Below the pieces are notes generated by a model. The model was given only the letters and a program-made list of their open reading frames with translations. It was not told the origin of the DNA and ran no database searches. Positions 8,046 through 16,104 of a stretch of 64,000 nucleotides of DNA are shown here, one piece after another; the stretch's first letter is position 1; each line of letters begins with the position of its first letter. The position numbers and the translations under genes were made by a program. The DNA is from Streptacidiphilus jiangxiensis (GTDB taxonomy: Bacteria > Actinomycetota > Actinomycetes > Streptomycetales > Streptomycetaceae), in NCBI RefSeq assembly GCF_900109465.1, contig NZ_FOAZ01000004.1, forward strand, positions 468,345-532,344. Direction: 5' to 3'.

Positions 8046-8979
8046 GGGAGTGGCTGCCGTGTCCGTGTCCGTGCCCGTGGTCGTGATCGTGGTGGTGCCC
8101 GTGACCGCCGTGGCCGTGGTCGTGGGCCGGGTCGTCCGGGTGGTGGTGCGGGCGCTGTGGCGCACCGACCTTGGCCTCGAAGCCCGGCATCGCGATCCGG
8201 TAGACGCAGGTGTCGCAGTTCATCCGCAGGTCGCCCTGCTGGGTCTCGCGGTAGCGCTCCAGGACCAGCTCCGCCAGCTCCTCGGTCGCGCCGAGGACGC
8301 CGGCCTGACGCACGTCCAGGTCGGCGTGCGCGGCCGCCCACTCCCGGGTCTGCTCGACGACGCGGTCCGGCAGGATGCCCGTGAACAGGAAGTACGGCAG
8401 GACCACGATGCGCTTCGCGCCCAGCAGGCGGCAACGCGTCAGGCCGTCCGGGACGCTGGGCGCGGCGAGGGAGACGAAGGCCGTCTCGACGCCTGCCAGC
8501 CCGCGGCCCTCCCAGAACAACCGGGCCACCTTGGCGACCTCGGCGTTCGCGTCCGGGTCGGTCGAACCGCGGCCGACGAGCAGCACGGTGGTCTCGGCCC
8601 GCTCCTCCGGTGTGACCACCTCGTCCAGGCGCCGGTCCAGCACCGTCAGCAGGGACGGGTGCGGGCCGAGCGGACGGCCGTAACGGAAGCTGGTGCCGGG
8701 GTGCCGCTCGCGCTCACGCACCAGCGCGGCCGGGATGTCGCCCTTGGCGTGGCCGGCGGAGACCAGCACCAGCGGTACGGCGGCGAAGCGGGTGGCCCCC
8801 TGGCCGACCAGCTCGGCCACGGCGTCGGCCAGCGGCGGCGGGGACAGCTCGATGAAGCCGCCGCCGACGGGGGTGTCGGGCAGACGGGTCTTCAGGATCT
8901 CGACGAACTCGCGGAAGGCCTCCGCGCCGTCGTCGTCGCGGGTGCCGTGGCCGACGAGCAGCAGCGCGGGGGAGGTCAC
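8035..8979 (-). CDS. cbiX: sirohydrochlorin chelatase CbiX with His-rich metal tail
   Basis: The product is 314 aa. It inserts cobalt (or iron) into sirohydrochlorin in the early-cobalt route. The N-terminal half starts 'ALLLVGHGTRDDDG', with the catalytic His in VGHGT, and a second copy of the fold follows ('TTVLLVGRGSTDPDAN'). The C-terminus has 'MNCDTCVYRIAMPGFE', a CxxC site, then a run of about 25 residues that is almost entirely His, Gly, Asp and Ser. That tail would bind several Co or Ni ions. The start GTG overlaps the cobH stop (GTGA). The tail is longer than in many homologues and partly overlaps cobC. Confidence 0.9.
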   Translation of the reverse strand: MTSPALLLVGHGTRDDDGAEAFREFVEILKTRLPDTPVGGGFIELSPPPLADAVAELVGQGATRFAAVPLVLVSAGHAKGDIPAALVRERERHPGTSFRYGRPLGPHPSLLTVLDRRLDEVVTPEERAETTVLLVGRGSTDPDANAEVAKVARLFWEGRGLAGVETAFVSLAAPSVPDGLTRCRLLGAKRIVVLPYFLFTGILPDRVVEQTREWAAAHADLDVRQAGVLGATEELAELVLERYRETQQGDLRMNCDTCVYRIAMPGFEAKVGAPQRPHHHPDDPAHDHGHGGHGHHHDHDHGHGHGHGSHSHAH

Positions 8980-9596
8980 AGGTTCTCCTCGGAGATCGGG
9001 GTGGTGAGATCGTCGTACAGGTCGGGGTAGAGCAGGGCGTTGACGGCCGCCGCGGCGACGGCCGAGCCGCCCTTCTCGGAGATGTTGCTCACGCCGGGCA
9101 GCCCTGATGCGCGCAGCGCGGCCTTGGACTCGGCGGCGCCGACGAAGCCGACGGGCAGGCCGATCACCAGGGCCGGGCGGGCGTCGAGCACCAACAGCTC
9201 CTCCAGGGCGGTCGGCGCGCAGCCGATCACCCAGACCGCACCGGGCCCGACCTCCGCCAGCGCCATCCGGACCGCGGCGGCGGAGCGGGTCAGCCCGGCG
9301 GCCGGATCGGCCTTCGCCTGACGCACCCGGCACACGGACTCGCGGGCGGTGATGCCCGCGGCCACCATCTCCACGTCGGCGACGATCGGGGCACCCGCCG
9401 CGAGCGCGTCGGCGGCGGCGCGCAGCACGGACTCGTCGGCGAGGACCAGGTCGTCGAAGTACTCGAGATCCGCGCTGGCGTGCACGATGCGCTCCGCGAC
9501 CGCCCGGGTCAACGGCGGCAGGTGGGACGTGTCGTGACGGGCGCGCAGGCGTCGGTAGGACTCCTGCTCGATCGGGTGGACCTGACGGCGGCTCAT
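8976..9596 (-). CDS. cobH: precorrin-8X methylmutase
   Basis: The product is 206 aa, normal for the family. It moves the C11 methyl group to C12, giving hydrogenobyrinic or cobyrinic acid. The motif 'RIVHASADLEY' contains the catalytic His. 'GAPIVADVEMVAAGI' and 'VIGCAPTALEELL' are also typical, as is 'GLPVGFVGAAESK'. The ATG overlaps the ferredoxin stop (ATGA) and its stop overlaps cbiX (GTGA), so it is translated as part of the coupled chain. Confidence 0.92.
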   Translation of the reverse strand: MSRRQVHPIEQESYRRLRARHDTSHLPPLTRAVAERIVHASADLEYFDDLVLADESVLRAAADALAAGAPIVADVEMVAAGITARESVCRVRQAKADPAAGLTRSAAAVRMALAEVGPGAVWVIGCAPTALEELLVLDARPALVIGLPVGFVGAAESKAALRASGLPGVSNISEKGGSAVAAAAVNALLYPDLYDDLTTPISEENL

Positions 9597-9856
9597 GAGG
9601 TGGGCTCCTGAAGGGACGCGACGGACGCAGCGGACGCGGCGGACGCGGGAGGCGCGACGGGCAGCAGGTCGATCGCGTCGACCGGGCAGACGTCCAGGCA
9701 GTCGAGGCAGCCCGTGCAGAGGTCCGCGAGGACCAGCAGCGGGTTGCCGTGCGGGCGGATGGCGTGGGTGGGACAGGTCAGCAGGCAGGCCCCGCACCCC
9801 TGGCAGCGGGTCGACACCCGCACCGGGGCCGTCAGGGCCTGTCCGGCACCCGTCAC
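9593..9856 (-). CDS. 2x[4Fe-4S] ferredoxin in the cobalamin operon
   Basis: The product is 87 aa. Two full cluster motifs are visible, 'CQGCGACLLTCP' and 'CTGCLDCLDVCP', so it should carry two [4Fe-4S] clusters and move low-potential electrons. The GTG at 9856 overlaps the cobJ stop and its stop overlaps cobH. It is therefore locked into the pathway and may serve a reductive step, such as precorrin reduction or cobalt reduction. The C-terminal tail is an Ala/Ser repeat from imperfect 9-base DNA repeats near 9615-9650. Confidence 0.85.
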   Translation of the reverse strand: MTGAGQALTAPVRVSTRCQGCGACLLTCPTHAIRPHGNPLLVLADLCTGCLDCLDVCPVDAIDLLPVAPPASAASAASVASLQEPTS

Positions 9857-11667
9857 TCCTGCCACCGGTATCCGCGCGGCGTGACGAAGCGTCCGGCGAT
9901 CTCGCGCGAGGCGGTGTTGCCGACGGTCACCACGGTGAACATGTCCACCTCGGTCGGGTCCAGGGTCGCCAGCGTGGTGACCTTGTGCCACTCGTCCGGG
10001 CGGGAGACGCTGCGGGCGATGCCGACCGGTGTGGTGGGCGCCTCGCGGTGCTCGGCGAGGATGGACAGCGCCTTGGGCAGCTGCCAGTCGCGGGCGCGGC
10101 TGCGCGGGTTGTAGAAGGTGACGACGAGGTCCGCCTCGGCCGCCGCGCGGACGCGGCGCTCGATGACCTCCCACGGGGTGTGCAGGTCGGAGAGGCTGAT
10201 CGAGACGTGGTCGTGCCCGAGCGGCGCGCCCAGCAGCGAGGCCGCGGCCATCGCGGCGGTGACGCCGGGGACGCCGACGACGTCGATGTCGGCGCCCGCC
10301 TCCGCCAGCGCAGGGGAGGCCATCGCGTAGACGCCCGCGTCGCCGCTGCCGATCAGCGCGACCGCCAGGCCCTGCTGAGCGAGGCGCACCGCGCTGCGGG
10401 CGCGCTCCTCCTCCGCGCCGAGGCCGGTGGCCTCGATGCGGACGCCGGGGCGGAGCAGGTCGCGGATCTGGTCGACGTACTGGTCCAGGCCCACGATGAC
10501 GGCGGCACGGCGCAGTTCGGCGCGGGCGCGGTCGGTGAGCAGGTCACGCGCACCGGGGCCGAGCCCGACGATGGCGAGCCGGCCGCGCACCGGGCGGCGG
10601 GCGACGGCGACGGTGGCCATCGCGGCGCGGCCATCGGGCGTCGACTTCCGCTTGGGGACCAGCAGTTCGCTCGCCTCGGCGGCGAGCAGCGCGGCGGCCT
10701 CGGCGACGCTCGGCGTGCCGACGGCCGCGAGCGGCGCGTCCGACGGGTTGGGAACGGTGACGGCGGCCAGCTCCTCGGCGGTGAAGAACTGCACGGGGAC
10801 GCCGAGTTCGGCGGCGGCCGCGAGCAGGCCGGGCTCCTCGGCCTTGGCGTCGACGCTGGCGAGGCTGCGCAGCGAGCGCGCGTCCAGGCCCGCGTCGGCC
10901 AGGGCGGCGCGGACCAGGCCGAGGATCTCCTCGGTCGGCGCGCCCTTGCTGGCGCCCACGCCGACGACCAGGCTCGGCGTGAACAGCCGCACGGTGGGCA
11001 CGCCGCCCGGGCGCGCGGCGGCGTCGGCGGCAGCGCCATGACGGGCGGTGCCGTCCTCGCCGTCGGATGCGACGGGAGGCGCGGATTCCGCCGGGGCGGG
11101 CGCCGGCGCGAGCGCGTCACCGATCACGATGGTCGGGGCGTCTGCGGCGGCGTCCGGCGAGACGTTGTCGGGCAGGGCCGGGAGCGGGAAGAGCTCCGCG
11201 CCGACCAGGCGCACCGGGGAGCCGTCCAGCAGGGCGCGGCTGACCGCGGCGAGGTCGCCGGAGACCGGCAGCCCGAGGGTGTCCAGGCCGGGGACGTCGG
11301 TGGCGTCGGTCGCGGTGGTGACGACGGCCTGCGCGTCCAGTGCGGCGGCGACGCGCGTGGCGAGCGCGTTCGCGCCGCCCTCGTGGCCGCCGACCAGCGC
11401 GACGGCGAAGCGGCGTGCCTCGTCGACGCAGACCACGCCGGGGTCGGTGTGCTTGTCCGAGCCCTCGGCGGCCAGCAGCGGCGCGAGCAGGCGGACGGTC
11501 GCGCCGGTGGCCAGGAAGCAGACCAGTTGGGCGCACTCGGCGAAGGCGGCGCGGACGGCGTCGCCGACCGGACTCTCGTAGACGCGGCAGTCGTCGGGCC
11601 CGAGGGCCTCGGCGAGCTGCGTGGCGGCCTGGCGGCCTGCGGCGGTGGCGGCGATCAGGCCGATCAC
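9853..11667 (-). CDS. cobJ: CbiG-CbiH fusion: cobalt-precorrin-5A hydrolase / precorrin-3B C17-methyltransferase
   Basis: The product is 604 aa and has two parts. Residues 1 to about 330 are CbiG: an N-terminal domain with 'LATGATVRLLAP' and 'VVCVDEARRFAVALVGGHEG', a linker, and a C-terminal domain with 'LVVGVGASKGAPTEEIL'. CbiG opens the delta-lactone and releases acetaldehyde. Residues of about 360 to 604 are the SAM-dependent CobJ/CbiH methyltransferase, with 'LAIVGLGPGARDLLT', 'IGSGDAGVYAMA', 'VPGVTAAMAAASLLGAPLGH' and 'VTFYNPRSRARDWQLP'. A Pro/Ala-rich linker of about 50 residues splits the CbiG halves. It overlaps cobL and the ferredoxin by GTGA. Confidence 0.9.
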   Translation of the reverse strand: MIGLIAATAAGRQAATQLAEALGPDDCRVYESPVGDAVRAAFAECAQLVCFLATGATVRLLAPLLAAEGSDKHTDPGVVCVDEARRFAVALVGGHEGGANALATRVAAALDAQAVVTTATDATDVPGLDTLGLPVSGDLAAVSRALLDGSPVRLVGAELFPLPALPDNVSPDAAADAPTIVIGDALAPAPAPAESAPPVASDGEDGTARHGAAADAAARPGGVPTVRLFTPSLVVGVGASKGAPTEEILGLVRAALADAGLDARSLRSLASVDAKAEEPGLLAAAAELGVPVQFFTAEELAAVTVPNPSDAPLAAVGTPSVAEAAALLAAEASELLVPKRKSTPDGRAAMATVAVARRPVRGRLAIVGLGPGARDLLTDRARAELRRAAVIVGLDQYVDQIRDLLRPGVRIEATGLGAEEERARSAVRLAQQGLAVALIGSGDAGVYAMASPALAEAGADIDVVGVPGVTAAMAAASLLGAPLGHDHVSISLSDLHTPWEVIERRVRAAAEADLVVTFYNPRSRARDWQLPKALSILAEHREAPTTPVGIARSVSRPDEWHKVTTLATLDPTEVDMFTVVTVGNTASREIAGRFVTPRGYRWQE

Positions 11668-12947
11668 GTCGATACTCCCTGGGAGACGTTTGCTGTGGCG
11701 GGGCCCGCTGCGACGGGACGCAGACCCCAGAGGACGAAGACGGGGTTGGTGGCGGCGAGCCGGGTGACATCACCGGGCAGCGGCGCCAGCCGGTTGGCCT
11801 GCAACTGCACGCCCTCGACGGTCAGTCCGGCCGCCAGCAGGGCGCGCCGGGCCTCCGGCACGCGGTCGAGCGCGGCGAGGGTGACCACGACGGTGCGGCG
11901 GGCGCGGGCCGCGGCCAGGGCGACCACGTCGGCCAGGTCCGCGCCGCCTCCGCCGACGAACACGGCGTCGGGGTCCGGCAGATCGGCCAGCGCCTCGGGG
12001 GCGTGGCCGTGGACGACGGCGACGGCGTGCGCGACGCCGTGGGCGGCGGCGTTGGCGCGGATGCGCTCCACGCCGTCCGCGGCGCGTTCGACGGCGACGG
12101 CCGCCGCGCCCAGGCGCGCGCACTCGACGGCGACGGAGCCGCTGCCCGCGCCCACGTCCCAGACCAGTTCGCCGAGGCGCGGACCGAGCCGGGCCAGCGC
12201 CACGGCGCGGACCTCCGCCTTGGTGAGCATCGCGTCGCGGTGCGCGAAGGCGGACTCCGGCAGCGCCCAGCCGCCCTCCGGCGGGCCGGGGTGGCCGGCG
12301 ACGGAGCGCATGGCGGTGGCGACCGGTGCGGCGGTGTCGGCCAGGCAGAGCACGACGTTGACGACGGGCCAGTCGCGGGCGGCGGCTTCGGCGGGCGTCA
12401 GCTCCACCAGGGCCTCGGCGGGGCCGCCGAGGTCGGTGGCGACGACGAGGCGGCGGTGCAGGCCGGGCATGGCCGTGAGGGCGGCGCCGATCTCGGCCGG
12501 GCCGGCGCCGGGTGCGGTGAGCACGGCGACCTTGGGTTGCGCGCGGCAGATGTTGAGCGCCGGGCGCGGGTCGCGGCCGTGGGCGCTGACGACGACGGCG
12601 TCGTCCCATGGCACGCCGAGGCGGGCGAAGGCCTGCGCGATGCTGCTCACGCCGGGGCGCACGTCGAGCGCGTCCGCGCCGAAGCGTTCGGCCAGGGAGC
12701 GGACGATGCCGAAGAAGCCGGGGTCGCCGGAGGCGAGGACGAGGACGCGGGCGTCCGGGTCCTTGGCCAGAAGCGCGGCGACGGTGTCGAGCGCGGGCGC
12801 GAGCGGCCCGAGCGCGAGCGCGCGGTCGGCGGGTACGCCTGCCGCATCGAGGTGGCGGCGGGCGCCGATGACGAGGTCCGCCGCGTTGACGAGAGCGGCG
12901 CTCTCGTCTGGGGGCGATGTTCCGATCTGTCCCAGGACGGTGATCAC
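11664..12947 (-). CDS. cobL: bifunctional precorrin-6Y methyltransferase/decarboxylase (CbiE-CbiT)
   Basis: The product is 427 aa. It methylates C5 and C15 and decarboxylates the C12 acetate. The N-terminal CbiE-type tetrapyrrole methylase domain (about 1-200) has 'VLVLASGDPGFFGIVRSLAE' and 'VRPGVSSIAQAFARLG'. The C-terminal CbiT-type Rossmann domain (about 215-427) has 'LGELVWDVGAGSGSVAVECA' as its SAM-binding motif and 'AVFVGGGGADL'. The GTG start overlaps the cbiD stop. Fusion of the two activities is the usual actinobacterial form. Confidence 0.93.
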   Translation of the reverse strand: MITVLGQIGTSPPDESAALVNAADLVIGARRHLDAAGVPADRALALGPLAPALDTVAALLAKDPDARVLVLASGDPGFFGIVRSLAERFGADALDVRPGVSSIAQAFARLGVPWDDAVVVSAHGRDPRPALNICRAQPKVAVLTAPGAGPAEIGAALTAMPGLHRRLVVATDLGGPAEALVELTPAEAAARDWPVVNVVLCLADTAAPVATAMRSVAGHPGPPEGGWALPESAFAHRDAMLTKAEVRAVALARLGPRLGELVWDVGAGSGSVAVECARLGAAAVAVERAADGVERIRANAAAHGVAHAVAVVHGHAPEALADLPDPDAVFVGGGGADLADVVALAAARARRTVVVTLAALDRVPEARRALLAAGLTVEGVQLQANRLAPLPGDVTRLAATNPVFVLWGLRPVAAGPATANVSQGVST

Positions 12948-14080
12948 GGCAGCAGAACACCGCCCGTCGACGCGATCACTGCTCTCCCGGTGAAGTCCAC
13001 CATCGCGACCTCGGACGCGAGCCGGCCCTCCGAGAAGCGCGTCATCACGTCCGCGACCCGCTCGCACAGCAGCAGCCCGGCGGGGGCCAGCACCCCGGCC
13101 GCGTCCCAGAGTTCGTACGCGTGCCGGGCCGTGTTCGCCGCGGCCACCGCCGCCACGACCTCGGCCGGCGTGCCCACCTCGGCCGTGATCTCGGCCAGCA
13201 CGTTCGTGTCCACCTTCGAGCGCGTGTAGTGCGTCATCAGCACGCCCGCCGCCAGCTTGGTCAGCTTGCCGACCATGCCGACGAAGACCGCGCGCTCCAT
13301 GCCGCCCTCCACGGCGCGCCGCAGCGCGGCGCCGGTGAAGTCGCCGACCTCGACGAAGCAGACGTCGGGCAGCGAGGGGATCAGCGCCATCGCGCCCTTC
13401 TCGGTGCGCCCGCCCGTGCACAGCACGATCGCCGTCTCGCCCTGCGCGGCCGCGACGGAGACCGCCTGCTCGACCGAGGCCCGCCAGGAGGCGGTGGAGA
13501 ACGGCCGGACGATGCCGGTGGTGCCGAGGATCGAGATGCCGCCGAGGATGCCGAGCTTGGCGTTGGTGGTCTTGCGCGCCCGGATCTCGCCGTCCGGCAC
13601 GCTGATCGTCACGTCGACGCCGCGCGTGGCCACGTCCACGACCTCGCCGACGGCCTGAGTGATCATCGCGCGCGGCACCGGGTTGATGGCCGGACCGCCG
13701 ACCTCCAGGCCCAGGCCGGGCTTGGTCACCACGCCGACGCCGACACCGCCGTGCAGCTCGATGCCCGGCTCCTCGCGCCAGGCGACGGTCGCGGTCAGGT
13801 GGGCGCCGTGGGTCACGTCCGGGTCGTCCCCGGCGTCCTTGACCACGACCGCCTCCGCCCGCCCCGGGCGCAGCAGTTCGCACCGCTCGACGGCGAAGCC
13901 GACCCGGTTGCCGGACGGCAGCGCGACGTCGACCTGCTGCTGCGGCTCACCACCGACGAGCATCAGCGCCGCCGCGCGCGCGGCGGCCGAGGCACAGGTG
14001 CCCGTCGTCCAGCCGCTGCGCAGCGGCCCCTGGCGCACCTTCATGGTGCGCGGAAGATCCGGCTCCCGCAGCTCAGCCAT
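12944..14080 (-). CDS. cbiD: cobalt-precorrin-5B C1-methyltransferase
   Basis: The product is 378 aa. It methylates C1 of the ring, the step that CobF performs in the classical aerobic route. The diagnostic N-terminal motif 'LRSGWTTGTCASAAARAA' is present, along with 'TTNAKLGILGGISILGTTG' and 'FVGMVGKLTKLAAG'. The ATG at 14080 starts inside the cobM stop region with an 8-base overlap. An internal Met at residue 13 (MKVRQGPLRSG) is an alternative start. CbiD is a marker of the early-cobalt route. Confidence 0.92.
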   Translation of the reverse strand: MAELREPDLPRTMKVRQGPLRSGWTTGTCASAAARAAALMLVGGEPQQQVDVALPSGNRVGFAVERCELLRPGRAEAVVVKDAGDDPDVTHGAHLTATVAWREEPGIELHGGVGVGVVTKPGLGLEVGGPAINPVPRAMITQAVGEVVDVATRGVDVTISVPDGEIRARKTTNAKLGILGGISILGTTGIVRPFSTASWRASVEQAVSVAAAQGETAIVLCTGGRTEKGAMALIPSLPDVCFVEVGDFTGAALRRAVEGGMERAVFVGMVGKLTKLAAGVLMTHYTRSKVDTNVLAEITAEVGTPAEVVAAVAAANTARHAYELWDAAGVLAPAGLLLCERVADVMTRFSEGRLASEVAMVDFTGRAVIASTGGVLLP

Positions 14081-14945
14081 GACCGTGGCCGGCGGCGGCC
14101 GTCGAGGGATCGGCCGTCACCGGCGAGGCGCCCTCGGTGCGCAGCTGCCTGCGGGCGGAGCGGTCGGCCTTGCGGAAGGTGTGGAAGTGGCCGGGGTGGT
14201 AGAGGTGGGAGCGGGTGCCGTGGGCGCCGAGCGCGGGCCCGACCAGGAACAGCGTGTGCTTCCACAGCTTGTGCTCCTTCACCGTCGCCTCCAGCGTGGC
14301 GATGGTGCAGGTCAGCAGCAGTTCCTCGGGCCAGGTGGCCTGGTGGGCCACCACGACGGGCGTCTCGGGCGCGTAGCCGCCCTCCAGCAGCTCTTCGACC
14401 AGCTGCTTGCTGCGGGCCGCCGAGAGGAAGATCGCCATGGTGGTGCCGTGGCGGGCGAACTCGCGCACCTCCTCACCCGGCGGCATCGGCGTCTTGCCGC
14501 CGCCCAGCCGGGTCAGGATGACGCTCTGGGCGACCTCCGGGATCGTCAGCTCCCGCTGCGCGAGCGCGGCGACGGCGGAGAAGGAGGAGACACCGGGGAT
14601 GATCTCGGTCGCGAGGCCAAGGTCGCGGCAGCGCTCCAACTGCTCCTGCACGGCGCCCCAGAGCGACGGGTCGCCGGAGTGGATGCGGGCGACCTTGATC
14701 CCCTCCTGCGCGGCGCGCTGGTAGACGTCGAGCACGGCCTCCATCGGGACCAGCGAGGAGTCGAGGATCTCCGCGCCCTCGCGGGCGTGCTGGAGCACCT
14801 CCTCCTGGACCAGGCTCGCGGCCCAGATCACCACGTCGGCCTCGGCGATGGCGCGGGCGGCGCGGAAGGTCAGCAGGTCGGCGGCGCCGGGGCCGGCCCC
14901 GACGAAGGTGACCTTGCCCGTGGTCAGGGCAGTCGAGTCGCTCAC
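14073..14945 (-). CDS. cobM: precorrin-4 C11-methyltransferase
   Basis: The product is 290 aa, somewhat longer than the usual 250-260 owing to a basic and His/Gly-rich tail ending AAAGHGHG. Tetrapyrrole methylase signatures are 'VTFVGAGPGAADLLTFRAA', 'RIHSGDPSLWGAVQEQ', 'PGVSSFSAVAALAQRELT' and 'ILTRLGGGKTPMP'. The GTG start overlaps the cobI stop (GTGA). The substrate in this organism may be the cobalt complex, as CbiX and CbiD are present. Confidence 0.93.
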   Translation of the reverse strand: MSDSTALTTGKVTFVGAGPGAADLLTFRAARAIAEADVVIWAASLVQEEVLQHAREGAEILDSSLVPMEAVLDVYQRAAQEGIKVARIHSGDPSLWGAVQEQLERCRDLGLATEIIPGVSSFSAVAALAQRELTIPEVAQSVILTRLGGGKTPMPPGEEVREFARHGTTMAIFLSAARSKQLVEELLEGGYAPETPVVVAHQATWPEELLLTCTIATLEATVKEHKLWKHTLFLVGPALGAHGTRSHLYHPGHFHTFRKADRSARRQLRTEGASPVTADPSTAAAGHGHG

Positions 14946-15706
14946 AGCTTTCCCCCTCGGCCTTCGCGTCGCACCGGGGCGATCAGCGTGGACAGATACG
15001 GCAGTTCGGCGGGCAGCGGCGTTCCGGCGGCGCTGACCTGCTCGTTCGTCAGGCCGAGCGCGGCGCCCCAGACGGCGTCGCCCTCCCGGCCGGATTCGCG
15101 CAGGGCGGCGGCGACCTGCTCGGCGAAGCGGCCGAACTTGTAGGCGACGACGGTGCCGGGGCCGGCCAGGGCCTCCTTCAGCACCTCGGCGCCCGCGGTG
15201 ACGGGCACCAGCGTCAGCGGCTCGGTGCCCTCGGCGAGGACGGTGCCGCTGCGGGCGGCGAGGTCCTGCATGGCGGTGATGCCGGGGACGGTCTCGACCG
15301 TCAGGTCGGCGACGAGCTCGCGCAGCGTGTGGGCCAGATAGGTGAAGGTGGAGTACACGTTCGGGTCACCGATCGTCGCGAAGGCGACTGTCGCGCCGTC
15401 ACTCCCGCGCAGCAGCTCGGCGACCTGTGCCCCGGCCGCGTCCCAGGCGGCCTCGCGCCGGGCCCGGTCCTCGCGCTCGTTCAGGGCGAACACCACCCGG
15501 ACGATCTTCGCGGCGTCGGCGTGGTGGCGCACGGTGGCCTCGGCCCGCCCGACCTCGCCGGTGTCCATGACCGGCACGACCACCACGTCCGCCTCGCGCA
15601 GTACGCGCACGGCCTTGACGGTGACGAGTTCGGGATCACCCGGGCCCATGCCCACGCCGACCAGGCGGGGGCCAGACGCGCGTTCGCGCACGGCAGCAGT
15701 CCTCAC
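14942..15706 (-). CDS. cobI: precorrin-2 C20-methyltransferase
   Basis: The product is 254 aa and is the first gene of operon A, directly after the riboswitch. Motifs are 'LVGVGMGPGDPELVTVKAV', 'VAFATIGDPNVYSTFTYLA' and 'VETVPGITAMQDLAARSG', all typical of CobI/CbiL. The GTG at 15706 follows a GAGTGAGG-like sequence that also forms the end of the riboswitch region, so ribosome access is probably the controlled step. Confidence 0.93.
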   Translation of the reverse strand: MRTAAVRERASGPRLVGVGMGPGDPELVTVKAVRVLREADVVVVPVMDTGEVGRAEATVRHHADAAKIVRVVFALNEREDRARREAAWDAAGAQVAELLRGSDGATVAFATIGDPNVYSTFTYLAHTLRELVADLTVETVPGITAMQDLAARSGTVLAEGTEPLTLVPVTAGAEVLKEALAGPGTVVAYKFGRFAEQVAAALRESGREGDAVWGAALGLTNEQVSAAGTPLPAELPYLSTLIAPVRREGRGGKL

Positions 15707-15714
15707 TCGGGGTC

Positions 15715-15850
15715 CGCGCCCCGGCTCGTGGTGACGGCGGCCAGAGTTCCTGGCTCACGGGACGGCCTCACGCCTCCCGCTGACAGTGGCGGGACCGCGC
15801 CGGATTCGCACCGGACTTCCTCGTCATTGCCGCCGTTTGAAGTGAACAAG
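15715..15850 (-). promoter_or_regulatory. cobalamin riboswitch of operon A
   Basis: Read on the minus strand, the leader carries the B12-box core: a GGAAG...CGGTGCGAATCCGGC stretch, then GCGGTCCCGCCACTGT (about 15783-15820), a variable stem, and the conserved GAGCCAGGA (about 15748-15756) with a stem before the cobI start. These are the most conserved elements of the Rfam cobalamin riboswitch. It should bind adenosylcobalamin and shut off cobI translation or transcription. Boundaries are approximate. Confidence 0.93.
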
Positions 15851-15884
15851 CAACAAGCAGAGCCAGTTCTTCTCAGGTCGTGAA

Positions 15885-15914
15885 ATCCCACCATGCTGCG
15901 CGTATGGCAGTCAA
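15885..15914 (-). promoter_or_regulatory. promoter of cobalamin operon A
   Basis: On the minus strand TTGACT (15909-15914) and TGGGAT (15885-15890) are 18 bases apart, just upstream of the riboswitch. The same arrangement and the flanking CATGGTGGGAT recur before operon B, which is the main support. The predicted RNA start is near 15878. Confidence 0.6.
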
Positions 15915-16104
15915 CCGGACCTGTTGTGTGCTGAGCCACGTCTGCGCGCCGCAGCGGCCCGGCGCCCACCAGCCGAGCTCCCGTTCGGTCCAGTGCGCGC
16001 AGCACCAGCAAGCCGCTCGCTGTGATCCGCGCGAGGGGGTCTGGTGAGGTGTTCACGTCTCTGCTGTGATGGGCCGCGTCGCTGGTTCTCGGGCAGGGGG
16101 ACGC

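Noticed and set aside
8040..8130. GTG/TCC-rich run as a microsatellite
   Set aside because: It encodes the His-rich tail of CbiX on the other strand and is not a neutral repeat.
9595..12993. A 1132-codon rightward open frame across cobH to cobL
   Set aside because: It lies antisense to well-recognised cobalamin genes; its Arg/Ala/Ser-rich make-up is the usual mirror of high-GC coding DNA.
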